From Nocardia higoensis (GTDB lineage: Bacteria; Actinomycetota; Actinomycetes; Mycobacteriales; Mycobacteriaceae), in the NCBI RefSeq assembly GCF_015477835.1, contig NZ_JADLQN010000002.1:806001-870000 (forward strand): 64,000 nt of DNA, read 5' to 3'. The notes under the pieces are model-generated. The model was not told the DNA's origin. It saw only the letters and a list, made by a program, of their open reading frames with translations, and searched no databases. The translations under genes were made by a program, and so were the position numbers. Shown one piece after another: positions 8,003 to 16,494 of the stretch (positions within the stretch are counted from its first letter, which is position 1; every line of letters begins with the position of its first letter).

Positions 8003-8816
8003 CCGTGCCGACCTCACCGAGCAGCGCGGACTGGAAGCGGCGCATCCCCGCCAGCCAGCGGTCGTAGTCGGCGCCCTTGCGCCGGTACATCTCCAGCACC
8101 TCCGGATGCGGCAGGATCAGGAACTGTTCGGCGTCGACGCCCGCGACGATCACCTCGGCGACCTCCTCCGGCGTGAGCACGGTCCCGGCGCTGGTGACCG
8201 CCTTGATCGCCAGCGCGGCCGCCGCCTCGTCGCCGGGCACCAGCTCGCCCTGCAGCAGCCGGGTATCCACGCCCATCGGGCACACGCAGCTGACCCGCAC
8301 GCCCTGGTCGCCATAGGCCACCGACAGCCACTCCGCGAACCCGACCGCGGCGTGCTTGGTCACCGAATACGGCGCCGACCCGAGCTGGGTGAGCAGTCCC
8401 GCGGCCGAGGCCGTCGAAACGAAGTAGCCCTCGCCGCGCTCGACCCAGCCCGGCACCAGCAGCCGCGCCGCCCGCACATGCGCGAGCACATTGACCTCGA
8501 GCGCGGCCGACCACTGCTCGTCGGTGCTGTCGAGGCCGGGCCCACCGCCGATGCCCGCATTGGCGAAATACAGGTCCACCGGCCCGAATTCGGTGTTCGC
8601 CCGTTCGATCAGTGCCCGGATCAGCTGCTCGTCGGCCACGTCGCCCGCCATGGCGATCGCGGCGGCGCCGATCGATTCCGCGACGTGCACCGCACTCGCC
8701 CCGTCGAGATCGGCGACGACGACTTTCGCCCCTCCCTCGGCGAGCCGGTGCGCGAGTGCCGCCCCGATTCCCCCGCCCGCGCCCGTCACGATGGCCACCT
8801 TGCCCGCAATATCCAT
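7992..8816 (-). CDS. Short-chain dehydrogenase/reductase (SDR)
   Basis: The 274-aa protein is a classical SDR. It has the NAD(P)-binding TGAGGGIG at residues 11-18, the FANAGI motif near 84-89, the active-site Ser near 137 in STASAAG, and Tyr150-x-x-x-Lys154 in YSVTK. ADLD after strand 2 suggests a preference for NAD over NADP. The substrate is unknown. It lies 24 nt downstream of the Lrp/AsnC gene on the same strand, so the two are probably co-transcribed, and it converges on the thioesterase with an 11-nt overlap. Confidence 0.88.
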   Translation of the reverse strand: MDIAGKVAIVTGAGGGIGAALAHRLAEGGAKVVVADLDGASAVHVAESIGAAAIAMAGDVADEQLIRALIERANTEFGPVDLYFANAGIGGGPGLDSTDEQWSAALEVNVLAHVRAARLLVPGWVERGEGYFVSTASAAGLLTQLGSAPYSVTKHAAVGFAEWLSVAYGDQGVRVSCVCPMGVDTRLLQGELVPGDEAAAALAIKAVTSAGTVLTPEEVAEVIVAGVDAEQFLILPHPEVLEMYRRKGADYDRWLAGMRRFQSALLGEVGTVTA

Positions 8817-8840
8817 TACCGCAGGGTAGCTGCGTACGGC

Positions 8841-9335
8841 TCAGGTCGTCCCGCCGAGGCGTTCCAGCAGCGGTGCGGTGCGCGGGCCGACGAGTTCACG
8901 CATGACCAGCGCCATGTCGGTGCGCTCCACGCCGGGAATCTGCAGGATCTCCTCGGCGAGCCGGTAGAGGTCCTCGGCGTCGCGCGCCACGATCCGCACC
9001 GTGAGATCGATGCGCCCTGTCATCCCGCACACCTCGGTGACTTCGGGGATCTCGGCCAGCGCGGCCACGATCGGTTCCAGCCGATGCTGGTCGAGCACGA
9101 CGGAGACGAACGCCGCCAGCGGGTAGCCCAGCGTGCGCGGCCGTACCCGGCGTTCGATGCCCGCCAGGACACCGGTGGCCTCCCAGCGCGCCAGCCGGGC
9201 CTGCACAGTGTTGCGGGACAGCCCGAGGCGGGTGGCCAGTTCGACCCCGGTGGCGCGCGGGGTCTCGATCAAGGCGAGCAGCATGCGGGCATCGGTGGCA
9301 TCGATGGTGGTCTCGACCTCGTCCGAACTGGTCAT
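8841..9335 (-). CDS. Lrp/AsnC family regulator, probable regulator of the bkd operon
   Basis: The 164-aa protein starts at the ATG at 9335. An N-terminal winged HTH is visible (IDATDARMLLALIETPRATG, then LATRLGLSRNTVQARLARWE, residues about 10-50). The C-terminal RAM ligand-sensing domain contains VCGMTGRIDLTVRIVARDAEDLYRLA. Lrp-family proteins bind DNA as dimers or octamers and sense amino acids. It is transcribed away from the branched-chain oxoacid dehydrogenase operon at 9517, the usual arrangement for BkdR-type regulators. The shared spacer carries a palindrome and GCACAA repeats that are good candidate sites. Confidence 0.85.
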   Translation of the reverse strand: MTSSDEVETTIDATDARMLLALIETPRATGVELATRLGLSRNTVQARLARWEATGVLAGIERRVRPRTLGYPLAAFVSVVLDQHRLEPIVAALAEIPEVTEVCGMTGRIDLTVRIVARDAEDLYRLAEEILQIPGVERTDMALVMRELVGPRTAPLLERLGGTT

Positions 9336-9375
9336 GCGACGCAGTATGACACCACCGGGACCGTCTCTGTTGCGC

Positions 9376-9387
9376 ATTGTGCACAAT
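9376..9387. promoter_or_regulatory. 12-bp perfect palindrome, candidate Lrp-type operator
   Basis: ATTGTGCACAAT is perfectly self-complementary and lies 41 bp before the Lrp gene and about 130 bp before bkd E1 alpha. Its half-site GCACAA recurs twice downstream at 9440-9445 and 9455-9460. Binding by the adjacent regulator is inferred. Confidence 0.55.
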
Positions 9388-9431
9388 CGCGTGTCGATCA
9401 CTTGCGCAGCCCGCCAAAAGGTGGATGCTGT

Positions 9432-9461
9432 GAGGTATAGCACAACGAGGTATAGCACAAC
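9432..9461. repeat. Tandem 15-bp direct repeat in the lrp-bkd spacer
   Basis: GAGGTATAGCACAAC is repeated exactly twice, head to tail (9432-9446 and 9447-9461). Each copy carries TATAGC, which resembles a -10 box, and GCACAA, the half-site of the palindrome at 9376. It may be a duplicated operator or a doubled promoter element upstream of the bkd operon. Confidence 0.75.
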
Positions 9462-9516
9462 TCTATCTCCGAGCAGTGGCAGGCCCACGAGGCCGCGAAC
9501 GCAGGAGGCGATACCC

Positions 9517-10617
9517 ATGCCCCAACTGCCCGAACCGCATCGGTCCGGTAAACCCGAGTATCCGGTGCAACTGATCCAGCCCGACGGCGCCCGGGTGCTC
9601 GATCGCGAACACGCGGCCCTGGTCGCCGACATCGGACCTGCCCAGCTGCGCGACCTGTACGCCGACATGGTGATCGCCCGCCGGATCGACCTGGAAGCCA
9701 CCGCGCTGCAACGCCAGGGCCAGCTCGGCCTGTGGCCGCCGCTGCTCGGTCAGGAAGCCGCCCAGGTCGGCTCGGCGCGCGCGCTGCACCCCGACGACTA
9801 CGTTTTCTGCAGCTACCGGGAAGCCGCCGTCGCCCTGTGCCGGGGAGTACGACCCGCCGAGATCACCCGGATGTGGCGCGGCGTCGCCCATCACTGCTGG
9901 GATCCGCGGGCGGTCGGCATGACCAATCCGAACATCATCGTCGGTTCGCAGGGCCTGCACGCCACCGGATACGCCTACGCCGCTCAGCTCGACGGCGCCG
10001 AGATCGCCACCATCGCCTACTTCGGCGACGGCGCGAGCAGCCAGGGCGACATCGCCGAGGCGCTCGGTTTCGCCGCGAGCTGGACCGCGCCGGTGGTGTT
10101 CTTCTGCCAGAACAACCACTGGGCGATCAGCGCCCCGGTCCGGGTGCAGAGCGCCACCCCGATCGCGCGCCGCGCCTACGGCTACGGCATGCCCGGCGTC
10201 CAGGTGGACGGCAACGACGTGCTCGCCGTCCTGGCCGTCACCCGGCAGGCGGTAGCCCGCGCCAGGGCGGGCGGCGGTCCGTCGTTCATCGAGGCCCTGA
10301 CCTACCGGATGGGCCCGCACACCACCGCCGACGACCCGACCCGATACCGCGCCGCCGCCGAGACCGAACAGTGGAGCCGCCGCGATCCCGTCGACCGGCT
10401 GCGCAGGCTGCTGGAACGGGAGTCGCTGTGGGACCAGGGGTTCGACACCGAGGTCACCGCACGCGCCGACGCGGCCGCCGCGGAACTGCGCCGCGCCACC
10501 CTGACCATGCCGGACCCGGACCCCTCGGCCCTGTTCGAGCACGTCTACGCCGATCCGCACCCGCTGATCGACGAGCAGCGGCGCGAGTTCGCCCGATCCG
10601 AAGGAACCCTGCCATGA
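9517..10617 (+). CDS. bkdA: Branched-chain 2-oxoacid dehydrogenase E1 component, alpha subunit
   Basis: The 366-aa protein starts at the ATG at 9517, with AGGAGG 6 nt upstream. The thiamine diphosphate motif is clear: YFGDGASSQGDIAEALGF around residue 170 through to the terminal NN in FFCQNNHWAIS. The N-terminal half has IDLEATALQRQGQLGLWPPLLGQEA, which is typical of PdhA/BkdA-type E1 alpha. With E1 beta it decarboxylates 2-oxoacids (2-oxoisovalerate and relatives from Val, Leu, Ile) and acetylates the lipoyl E2. The stop overlaps the E1 beta start. A pyruvate substrate is possible, but the context of valine genes and an Lrp regulator favours branched-chain acids. Confidence 0.9.
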   Translation: MPQLPEPHRSGKPEYPVQLIQPDGARVLDREHAALVADIGPAQLRDLYADMVIARRIDLEATALQRQGQLGLWPPLLGQEAAQVGSARALHPDDYVFCSYREAAVALCRGVRPAEITRMWRGVAHHCWDPRAVGMTNPNIIVGSQGLHATGYAYAAQLDGAEIATIAYFGDGASSQGDIAEALGFAASWTAPVVFFCQNNHWAISAPVRVQSATPIARRAYGYGMPGVQVDGNDVLAVLAVTRQAVARARAGGGPSFIEALTYRMGPHTTADDPTRYRAAAETEQWSRRDPVDRLRRLLERESLWDQGFDTEVTARADAAAAELRRATLTMPDPDPSALFEHVYADPHPLIDEQRREFARSEGTLP

Positions 10618-11591
10618 CCGCCACCACCTTCGCGGGCGCCCTCAACGCGGCGATGCGCCGGGCGCTGGAAGACGATCCGAAGGTCGTGCTGATGGGCGAG
10701 GACATCGGCAGGCTCGGCGGCGTGTTCCGGGTGACCGACACGCTGCAGAAGGATTTCGGGCAACACCGGGTGATCGACACCCCGCTGGCCGAATCCGGAA
10801 TCGTGGGCACGGCCTTCGGTATGGCGCTGCGCGGCTACCGGCCGGTGTGCGAGATCCAGTTCGACGGCTTCGTCTACCCGGCCTTCGATCAGATCATCTC
10901 CCAGGTCGCCAAGATCCATTACCGGACCGGGGGAAAGGTCAGCGCTCCGTTGACGATCCGCATCCCGTTCGGTGGCGGCATCGGCTCGGTCGAACATCAT
11001 TCCGAGTCACCGGAGGCCTACTTCGCCCACACCGCGGGCCTGCGGGTGGTCTCGCCGAGTACCCCCGCCGACGCCTATCAGATGCTGCGCCAGGCCATCG
11101 CCGCCCCGGATCCGGTGATCTTCTTCGAACCCAAACGGCGCTACTGGGACAAGGCCGAGGTCGACTTCGACGCCGACCCCGACCTGCCGCTGCACACGGC
11201 TCGCGTCTGCCGTCGCGGCACCGACATCACCGTCCTGGCCTACGGCGGCACCGTCGCCACCGCGCTGGCCGCCGCCGACATCGCCGCAGGGGAAGGCCGC
11301 TCCGTCGAGGTCGTCGACCTGCGCAGCCTCGCCCCGCTGGATATCGACACCGTCGCCGAATCCGTGTGCCGCACCGGCCGTCTGGTGATCACCCACGAAG
11401 CGCCGGTCTTCGGTGGCCTCGGCGCCGAGATCGCCGCCCGCGTCACCGAGCGCTGCTTCTATCACCTGGAGGCCCCCGTCCAGCGTGTCGGCGGCTACGA
11501 CATCCCTTATCCGCCCGCCAAACTGGAGAAATACCACCTGCCCGACCCGGACCGCATCCTCGACGCGGTCGACCGCTCGCTCGCCGCCTGA
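10614..11591 (+). CDS. bkdB: Branched-chain 2-oxoacid dehydrogenase E1 component, beta subunit
   Basis: The 325-aa protein starts at an ATG overlapping the E1 alpha stop (ATGA), showing translational coupling. It carries E1 beta/transketolase signatures: MGEDIGRLGGVFRVT at the N-terminus, TPLAESGIVGTAFGMALRGYRPV, EIQFDGFVYPAFDQI, and the C-terminal transketolase-type domain with HEAPVFGGLGAEIAA. It forms the alpha2beta2 E1 heterotetramer with the preceding gene. Confidence 0.93.
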   Translation: MTATTFAGALNAAMRRALEDDPKVVLMGEDIGRLGGVFRVTDTLQKDFGQHRVIDTPLAESGIVGTAFGMALRGYRPVCEIQFDGFVYPAFDQIISQVAKIHYRTGGKVSAPLTIRIPFGGGIGSVEHHSESPEAYFAHTAGLRVVSPSTPADAYQMLRQAIAAPDPVIFFEPKRRYWDKAEVDFDADPDLPLHTARVCRRGTDITVLAYGGTVATALAAADIAAGEGRSVEVVDLRSLAPLDIDTVAESVCRTGRLVITHEAPVFGGLGAEIAARVTERCFYHLEAPVQRVGGYDIPYPPAKLEKYHLPDPDRILDAVDRSLAA

Positions 11592-11662
11592 CCTGATCGC
11601 CCGTCCCGGCCCACCCATCCGGTGCATCCAGCCCTGTGCACCCATCGAGGAAGAGGTGATCT

Positions 11663-13375
11663 GTGCACGACCACGGCGCCATCCTGGAATTCCGGCTGCC
11701 CGACCTGGGGGAGGGCCTCGCCGACGCGGAACTGATCTCCTGGTCGGTCGGCGTCGGCGACCACGTGGACCTCAATCAGATCATCGCCGAGGTGGAGACC
11801 GCCAAAGCCGTTGTCGCCCTGCCCTGCCCGTATGCGGGCACAGTGGCCGAACTGCTGGCCGAGCCGGGGGAGACGGTGCCGGTGGGCGCGGCCTTGATCC
11901 GGGTCCGCGACGAGGGCGCGAACGAACACGCCTTTACCGCGATCGCCTCGGCGGGCGGCGCGCCCGCCGAGGAACCCCTCGCCGGACGCGGCGGCTCCGC
12001 CACCGGTGGTCGGGGGGACACCGGCCGTGACGCCGGGAAGGCCGGCGGTGCTCCTGATACGGCGCCCGCCGACGGCGACGGATCGGCCCCCGCGAACGGG
12101 GGTCCGGCACCCGGCGACGGATCCGCCGACAGCCGTGCATCGGTGCTCGTCGGCTACGGACCGCAGGGCGAGTTCCGTTCACGTCGGCGCGCTCCCGCCC
12201 GCCCCGGGGCCGTCGAGGAAGGGGCTTCGGGCAGTCGGACGGACGCCGAATCCGCAGCCGATGGAGGCGCGGCGGTCGACTCGGGCCTCGCGGCGCGAGT
12301 ATCGGCGGAATCGGGTAGCGCAGGCCGGGGCGCCGAGTCGGGCCGGGCCGGGCAGGTCGCGGAGCCGGGCAGTGCCGGCCCGGCGGCTGAATCGGGGAGC
12401 GCCGGGCAGGTGGCTGAGCCGGGAAGCGTGGACCGGGTGACCGAACCGGGCGGCGTGGGGGAGGTACCGGGGGAGCCGCGCAGTGGCGGGCGGGTACCCG
12501 CAGTTCCGGCCGCGCGGTTGCTCGCGAAGGAGTTGGGCGTGGACCTCGGCCGGACCGCCGGTTCGGGTCCGGGCGGCGCGGTGACCGTCGCGGACGTTCG
12601 TGCAGCCGCGACCACATCCACCACCCGGGCCGGGCGGACAACCGCGGCGCAGGACGAGCGGGAGCGCGATCTCGAAGATCGCGAAATCCGCACTCCGGTC
12701 ACCGGTGTGCGCAAACGGACCGCCGCCGCGATGGTCGCCAGCGCGACGACCATCCCGCAGGCGGGCACCTTCCTCACCGTCGACTGCACCGCCGCCATGG
12801 AGGTGATCGAGCACCTGCGCGCCACGGCCTCGTTCACCGGCCTTCCACTGACCCCGCTGACCCTGGTCGCCAAGGCCGTGATCGCCGCGCTCGCCGAGTA
12901 TCCCGCCGTGAACGCGCACTGGGACGAGCGGGCGCAGCAGATCGTCACCAAGAAGTACGTCAACCTGGGTATCGCCGCCGCCACCGAACGCGGACTGCTC
13001 GTCCCCAATGTCAAACAGGCGCAGGCGATGAGCCTGCGCTCGCTGTGCGAGGCGATCGGCCGCTGCGTCCAGGCGGCGCGTGAGGGCGCCGCCACCCCCG
13101 CCGATCTCACCGGCGGCACCTTCACTGTCACCAATGTCGGCGTCTTCGGCGTCGATGCGGGAATTCCGCTGGTCAACCCGGGAGAGGCGGCGATCCTCTG
13201 CCTCGGAGCCATCACCCGGCGGCCGTGGGTCCACGAGGAGCGACTGGCGATCCGCTGGGTCACCACGCTGGCGTTGAGCTTCGACCATCGGCTCGTCGAC
13301 GGCGAACTCGCCGCACGCTTTCTGGCCACCGTCGGCGAACTGCTGACCGACCCGCTCGCGCTGCTCAGCCGATGA
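11663..13375 (+). CDS. bkdC: Dihydrolipoamide acyltransferase E2 of the branched-chain oxoacid dehydrogenase
   Basis: The 570-aa protein starts at the GTG at 11663, after GAGGAAGAGG. A single lipoyl domain covers residues 6-82 with the lipoylation site Lys48 in EVETAKAVV. A very long flexible linker (about 85-275) includes six tandem nine-residue repeats (215-268). The E3-binding domain is at about 279-315 (VPAARLLAKELGVDL to GAVTVADVRAA), and the catalytic domain at about 345-570 ends with the active-site block LSFDHRLVDGELA. It transfers the acyl group to CoA. No E3 gene follows, so E3 (Lpd) must come from elsewhere. Confidence 0.93.
   Translation: MHDHGAILEFRLPDLGEGLADAELISWSVGVGDHVDLNQIIAEVETAKAVVALPCPYAGTVAELLAEPGETVPVGAALIRVRDEGANEHAFTAIASAGGAPAEEPLAGRGGSATGGRGDTGRDAGKAGGAPDTAPADGDGSAPANGGPAPGDGSADSRASVLVGYGPQGEFRSRRRAPARPGAVEEGASGSRTDAESAADGGAAVDSGLAARVSAESGSAGRGAESGRAGQVAEPGSAGPAAESGSAGQVAEPGSVDRVTEPGGVGEVPGEPRSGGRVPAVPAARLLAKELGVDLGRTAGSGPGGAVTVADVRAAATTSTTRAGRTTAAQDERERDLEDREIRTPVTGVRKRTAAAMVASATTIPQAGTFLTVDCTAAMEVIEHLRATASFTGLPLTPLTLVAKAVIAALAEYPAVNAHWDERAQQIVTKKYVNLGIAAATERGLLVPNVKQAQAMSLRSLCEAIGRCVQAAREGAATPADLTGGTFTVTNVGVFGVDAGIPLVNPGEAAILCLGAITRRPWVHEERLAIRWVTTLALSFDHRLVDGELAARFLATVGELLTDPLALLSR
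12305..12466 (+). repeat. Six tandem 27-nt repeats coding a 9-aa linker repeat in E2
   Basis: Six in-frame units encode residues 215-268 of E2: AESGSAGRG, AESGRAGQV, AEPGSAGPA, AESGSAGQV, AEPGSVDRV and TEPGGVGEV. The period is exactly 27 nt, so the linker has probably grown by repeat expansion and may vary in length between strains. Confidence 0.85.
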
Positions 13376-13468
13376 TCTGAGCGGCGCGACGCGTCCCCGT
13401 TCACCGCCCGTGCTCCCCCGGCGGTGCGTATGGTGTTCGGGTCGGGCGCGCACAGGCGACGGGAGCAC

Positions 13469-14290
13469 ATGGTGAGCGCGGTACTGGTGGGTGTGGACGA
13501 ACTGCGGGATGCGATGTCGGACAATCGCGTTCGACTACTCGACGTCCGCTGGGCGCTCGGTGACCCGGACGGTCCGCAGCACTATCTGGACGGTCACATC
13601 CCCGGCGCGGTCTTCGTGGATCTGGAGACCGAACTGGCCGCCGTGCCCACCCCGGCGGCGGGGCGGCACCCGCTGCCGAAAGTGGCGGCGCTGCAGCGGT
13701 GCGCCCGCAGCTGGGGCGTGTGTCAGGGCGATCCGGTGGTCGTCTACGACGCCAGTGGCGGCACCGCGGCGGCCCGCGCCTGGTGGTTGCTGCGCTGGGC
13801 GGGCATCGCCGACGTGCGGCTGCTCGACGGTGGCCTGACCGCGTGGACCGCGGCGGGCTGGGAGCTGTCGACCGGGGTCGAACCGGATCCCGTCCCCGGT
13901 GATGTGAACTTCACCGGCGGCCTGCTGCCGGTGATCGACGCGCACGGCGTGGCCCGCTGGCGCGGCACCCTCCTCGACGCCCGGCCCGCCGACCACTTCC
14001 GCGGCGAGGTCGAACCGCTCGACCCGCGCGCCGGTCACATTCCCGGCGCGGTGAGCGCCCCCACCATCGACAACCTGGACGAGACAGGCCGCTTCCGCGA
14101 CCCGTCGTGGCTGCGGGACCGTTTCTCCGGGCTGGGTTCGGGCCCGATAGCGGTCTACTGTGGCTCCGGCGTCACCGCCACCCACCAGATCGCCGCCCTG
14201 GCCGTCGCCGGTATGGACGCCGCGCTCTACCCGGGCTCGTGGTCACAGTGGTCCCACGATGCCAAGCGTCCGGTGGCCACCGGCGCCTGA
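13469..14290 (+). CDS. sseA: Thiosulfate/3-mercaptopyruvate sulfurtransferase (tandem rhodanese)
   Basis: The 273-aa protein starts at the ATG at 13469 with GGGAG upstream. It has two rhodanese domains. The N-terminal one lacks the catalytic Cys (VVYDASGG). The C-terminal one has Cys231 in VYCGSGVTA, the CGSGVT loop of mercaptopyruvate-type enzymes. DGHIPGAVFVDLE and AGHIPGAVSAP are the paired rhodanese signatures. It moves sulfur from thiosulfate or mercaptopyruvate to thiophilic acceptors in the cytoplasm. It is a single-gene unit. Confidence 0.9.
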   Translation: MVSAVLVGVDELRDAMSDNRVRLLDVRWALGDPDGPQHYLDGHIPGAVFVDLETELAAVPTPAAGRHPLPKVAALQRCARSWGVCQGDPVVVYDASGGTAAARAWWLLRWAGIADVRLLDGGLTAWTAAGWELSTGVEPDPVPGDVNFTGGLLPVIDAHGVARWRGTLLDARPADHFRGEVEPLDPRAGHIPGAVSAPTIDNLDETGRFRDPSWLRDRFSGLGSGPIAVYCGSGVTATHQIAALAVAGMDAALYPGSWSQWSHDAKRPVATGA

Positions 14291-14317
14291 CCTCCTGGAT
14301 GTTCGCCAGGGCCGAAC

Positions 14318-15025
14318 TCAGGGGCAGTCGCGGGCGATGTCGTGGAGCACCGCGTTGTCGGCGGCGGTGACCGGCAGGTCGTAGGCCACCGCCGCGGTCA
14401 GGTACTTACCCGCGTAGAAGCAGTGGTTCTCGGCTCGCGGCGGTAACCAGTCCGCGGGCGTGTCATCGCCTTTCGCCTGGTTGGCCCCGGCCGTGGTGGC
14501 CAGCAGGTTGCGTACGGTGTCGTTGGCGAAGCGCACCCGCTTGTCCATCGGCCAACCCGAGGCCCCCAGGTCCCATGCCGCCGCCAGCGGATAGACGTGA
14601 TCGATCTGGACCTCCCGCGCGTCCTCCTTGCTGAACTCGACCCGGTCACCGATGTAGGGATCGACCAGCACGCCCGACACCACCACGCAATCGCGGGTCC
14701 CCGCCCGGAATCGCACCTGTGCCAACTGGACTGCCAACACGTCGTTGCGGGTGTCGCACCCGTCGCGCCCCTGCGGGCCGTCGTGATCATCACTCCACGC
14801 GGGCCCGAATACGCACGCCTCGCCCTTCCCGCACCCCCGTTCGTATCCGCCGGGCCGCACCCGCTCGGCCACCACCCGCACCTGCCCGAGCAAGCCCAGC
14901 ACCTGCGCTCGCGTCGGACTGCCCGGCGCGGGCCGCACACCACCGATCCCCGGCCCACCGCACCCGGCCACCACGAGAACGGCGGCGAGCAGCACCGCCC
15001 ACCACCCGAACCGCCCCACGCTCAC
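14318..15025 (-). CDS. Secreted lipoprotein with HNH/DUF1524-type nuclease domain
   Basis: The 235-aa protein starts at a GTG at 15025 with GAGGA 6 nt upstream; in-frame alternatives are GTG 15040 and ATG 15070. A short basic start, a hydrophobic core and the lipobox VVAGC (Cys22) predict an exported lipoprotein. The C-terminal half has VQIDHVYPLAAAWDLGA (Asp142-His143) and RFANDTVRNLLATTAGANQAKGD, the His-Asn pattern of HNH nucleases of the DUF1524 type. Four further Cys residues may form disulfides outside the membrane. The likely role is extracellular DNA breakdown; use in competition is speculation. Confidence 0.82.
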   Translation of the reverse strand: MSVGRFGWWAVLLAAVLVVAGCGGPGIGGVRPAPGSPTRAQVLGLLGQVRVVAERVRPGGYERGCGKGEACVFGPAWSDDHDGPQGRDGCDTRNDVLAVQLAQVRFRAGTRDCVVVSGVLVDPYIGDRVEFSKEDAREVQIDHVYPLAAAWDLGASGWPMDKRVRFANDTVRNLLATTAGANQAKGDDTPADWLPPRAENHCFYAGKYLTAAVAYDLPVTAADNAVLHDIARDCP

Positions 15026-15093
15026 CCCGTTTCCTCGCACCCCACCACTCCTACTCGCCACCGCCGACATGCGACGTGCGAGGAGGTCGCGCG

Positions 15094-15127
15094 ATTGTGG
15101 ATTTCCCGTTCTCCACAATGACATTGT
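15094..15127. promoter_or_regulatory. Nested inverted repeats upstream of the HNH lipoprotein gene
   Basis: ATTGTGGA (15094-15101) and TCCACAAT (15112-15119) form an 8-bp inverted repeat with a 10-bp gap. The second arm also starts the palindrome ACAATG-A-CATTGT (15115-15127). The cluster lies about 70-100 bp before the lipoprotein start, in the 271-bp gap to the XRE regulator gene. I read it as a candidate operator/promoter region; no gene is visible in the rest of the gap. Confidence 0.45.
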
Positions 15128-15296
15128 CGCCTTTCGTCCCCGAGGCGCGGGACGACCGAGCGCGGGGCCTCCGTACGGCCGACATACGGCAGGGGCGGCA
15201 ATCGGCACCACGCGAGCGGGAACCGGCTGCGGCATGGGGGAATCCAGCACTCGGCACGGCACCGCGTGGGCCGCCCGGAGACCGGTCGACCATGAC

Positions 15297-16445
15297 TCAG
15301 CCGTGGGCTCGCGCCGGGTAGTGGTCCCGGCATGCCTCGCGGACCCGTGCGGCGGCGTGGGTATCGACGCGCTCGATGCCCGCGACCACTTCGTCGAGCC
15401 GCCAGAACGTCGAGGGGGCCAATCGCCCGGACGTGACCGCCGCGAGCGCGGTCTCGGCCGCCTCGTCGGCCTTGCCCGCGGCGAGCAGGGCGAGCCCGAG
15501 GTCCAGGCGCGCCGCCACCAGCCGGCGTGGGCGCGGATGCGGTGCGCTCTCGAGATCGGAGACGACCTGCCGCGCGAACGATTCGGCCGCCGGATCACCG
15601 ATCCAGGCCAGAATGGCGGCCATGTAGGAGTTGGACTTGGTCAGGTCGAAGAAGAAGTGGTGCTCCACCTGCTTCGGATCGTGTCGCCCGGAAACCAACC
15701 GGGCGAGACTGCGTAACGCGGTGTAGGCCCCGTCGCGGTCGCCCATGCGCGCCAGCGCTCTGCCCTCCTGGGCGGTGGCCTGGATGAACACCGAACTGTC
15801 GCGCGGGGCGACGTGCTGGGCGACCTGCGAGGCCGTCGCCGCGACGGTGAAGTCGCCGTCGGTGAGTTGCTGCCAGGCCATGGTCTCCATCGCCCAGGCG
15901 GTGATCTCCGGATGCTCGGCCTCCAGCGAGATGTCACGGGCGACCCGCAGTCGCTGTCGCGCGGCGAGCGCATCACCGAGATCGACGTGACAGGCCGCCG
16001 CGATCAGCGAGAACCAGCCGAGGGTCAGCATCAGACGGCGATGCTCGCCCAGCGTCTTCTTGCGCTCGAGCATCGCCCGGCCGACCCGCATGCTGGTCAA
16101 GGCCCACTCCAGCACGGCCGAGGGGGTGGTCACCGGATAGGCGCGGGCCAGGTCGTCGACCGAGTAGTCCAGGTATCCGAGCACCCCGTCCGGGATGTCG
16201 GTCGCGTTCACCCGTTCGATCCACGCCTCGACCGAAGGATCGTCGTCGGAAGCGTCCCGCCGCAGCGCCTCCGGCCCGAGCACGTCTTCGTAGCCGAGGA
16301 CCAGTCGCGGGGTGACCGGGCGTTTGCCGGTCTCCACCAAACTGAGATAGGAGGGTGCGAAATGTACGCGAGAAGCCATATAGCGCAGGCTGATTCCCGC
16401 CGCCACCCGCGCGGCTCGCAAGTGCTCACCGTCGTACACCCGCAC
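15297..16445 (-). CDS. XRE-family regulator with C-terminal helical-repeat (TPR-like) domain
   Basis: The 382-aa protein starts at the GTG at 16445. The N-terminal HTH is clear (GEHLRAARVAAGISLRYMASRVHFAPSYLSLVE, residues 7-40, then TGKRPVTPRLVLGYEDVLG). The rest is a long array of paired helices (for example LMLTLGWFSLIAAACHVDLGDALAARQRLRVAR) resembling TPR-type sensor domains of actinobacterial XRE regulators. Such regulators often respond to peptides or partner proteins and control their neighbours. It is divergent from the small-protein cassette at 16623, and the spacer carries twin ACAGCTGT palindromes. Confidence 0.82.
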   Translation of the reverse strand: MRVYDGEHLRAARVAAGISLRYMASRVHFAPSYLSLVETGKRPVTPRLVLGYEDVLGPEALRRDASDDDPSVEAWIERVNATDIPDGVLGYLDYSVDDLARAYPVTTPSAVLEWALTSMRVGRAMLERKKTLGEHRRLMLTLGWFSLIAAACHVDLGDALAARQRLRVARDISLEAEHPEITAWAMETMAWQQLTDGDFTVAATASQVAQHVAPRDSSVFIQATAQEGRALARMGDRDGAYTALRSLARLVSGRHDPKQVEHHFFFDLTKSNSYMAAILAWIGDPAAESFARQVVSDLESAPHPRPRRLVAARLDLGLALLAAGKADEAAETALAAVTSGRLAPSTFWRLDEVVAGIERVDTHAAARVREACRDHYPARAHG

Positions 16446-16474
16446 CCCCGAAGAGTCGACACCGCATTTTCGGA

Positions 16475-16494
16475 ACAGCTGTCAACACAGCTGT
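16475..16494. promoter_or_regulatory. Twin ACAGCTGT palindromes, candidate XRE operator
   Basis: Two perfect 8-bp palindromes ACAGCTGT lie at 16475-16482 and 16487-16494, 12 bp centre to centre, so on nearly the same helix face. On the minus strand a TTGACA (16485-16480), a possible -35 box for the XRE gene, is embedded between them. Autoregulation by the XRE protein, with joint control of the small genes, is inferred. Confidence 0.5.

Noticed and set aside
9432..9461. Repeat pair considered as the edge of a CRISPR array
   Set aside because: Only two units, directly abutting, with no spacers and no cas genes.
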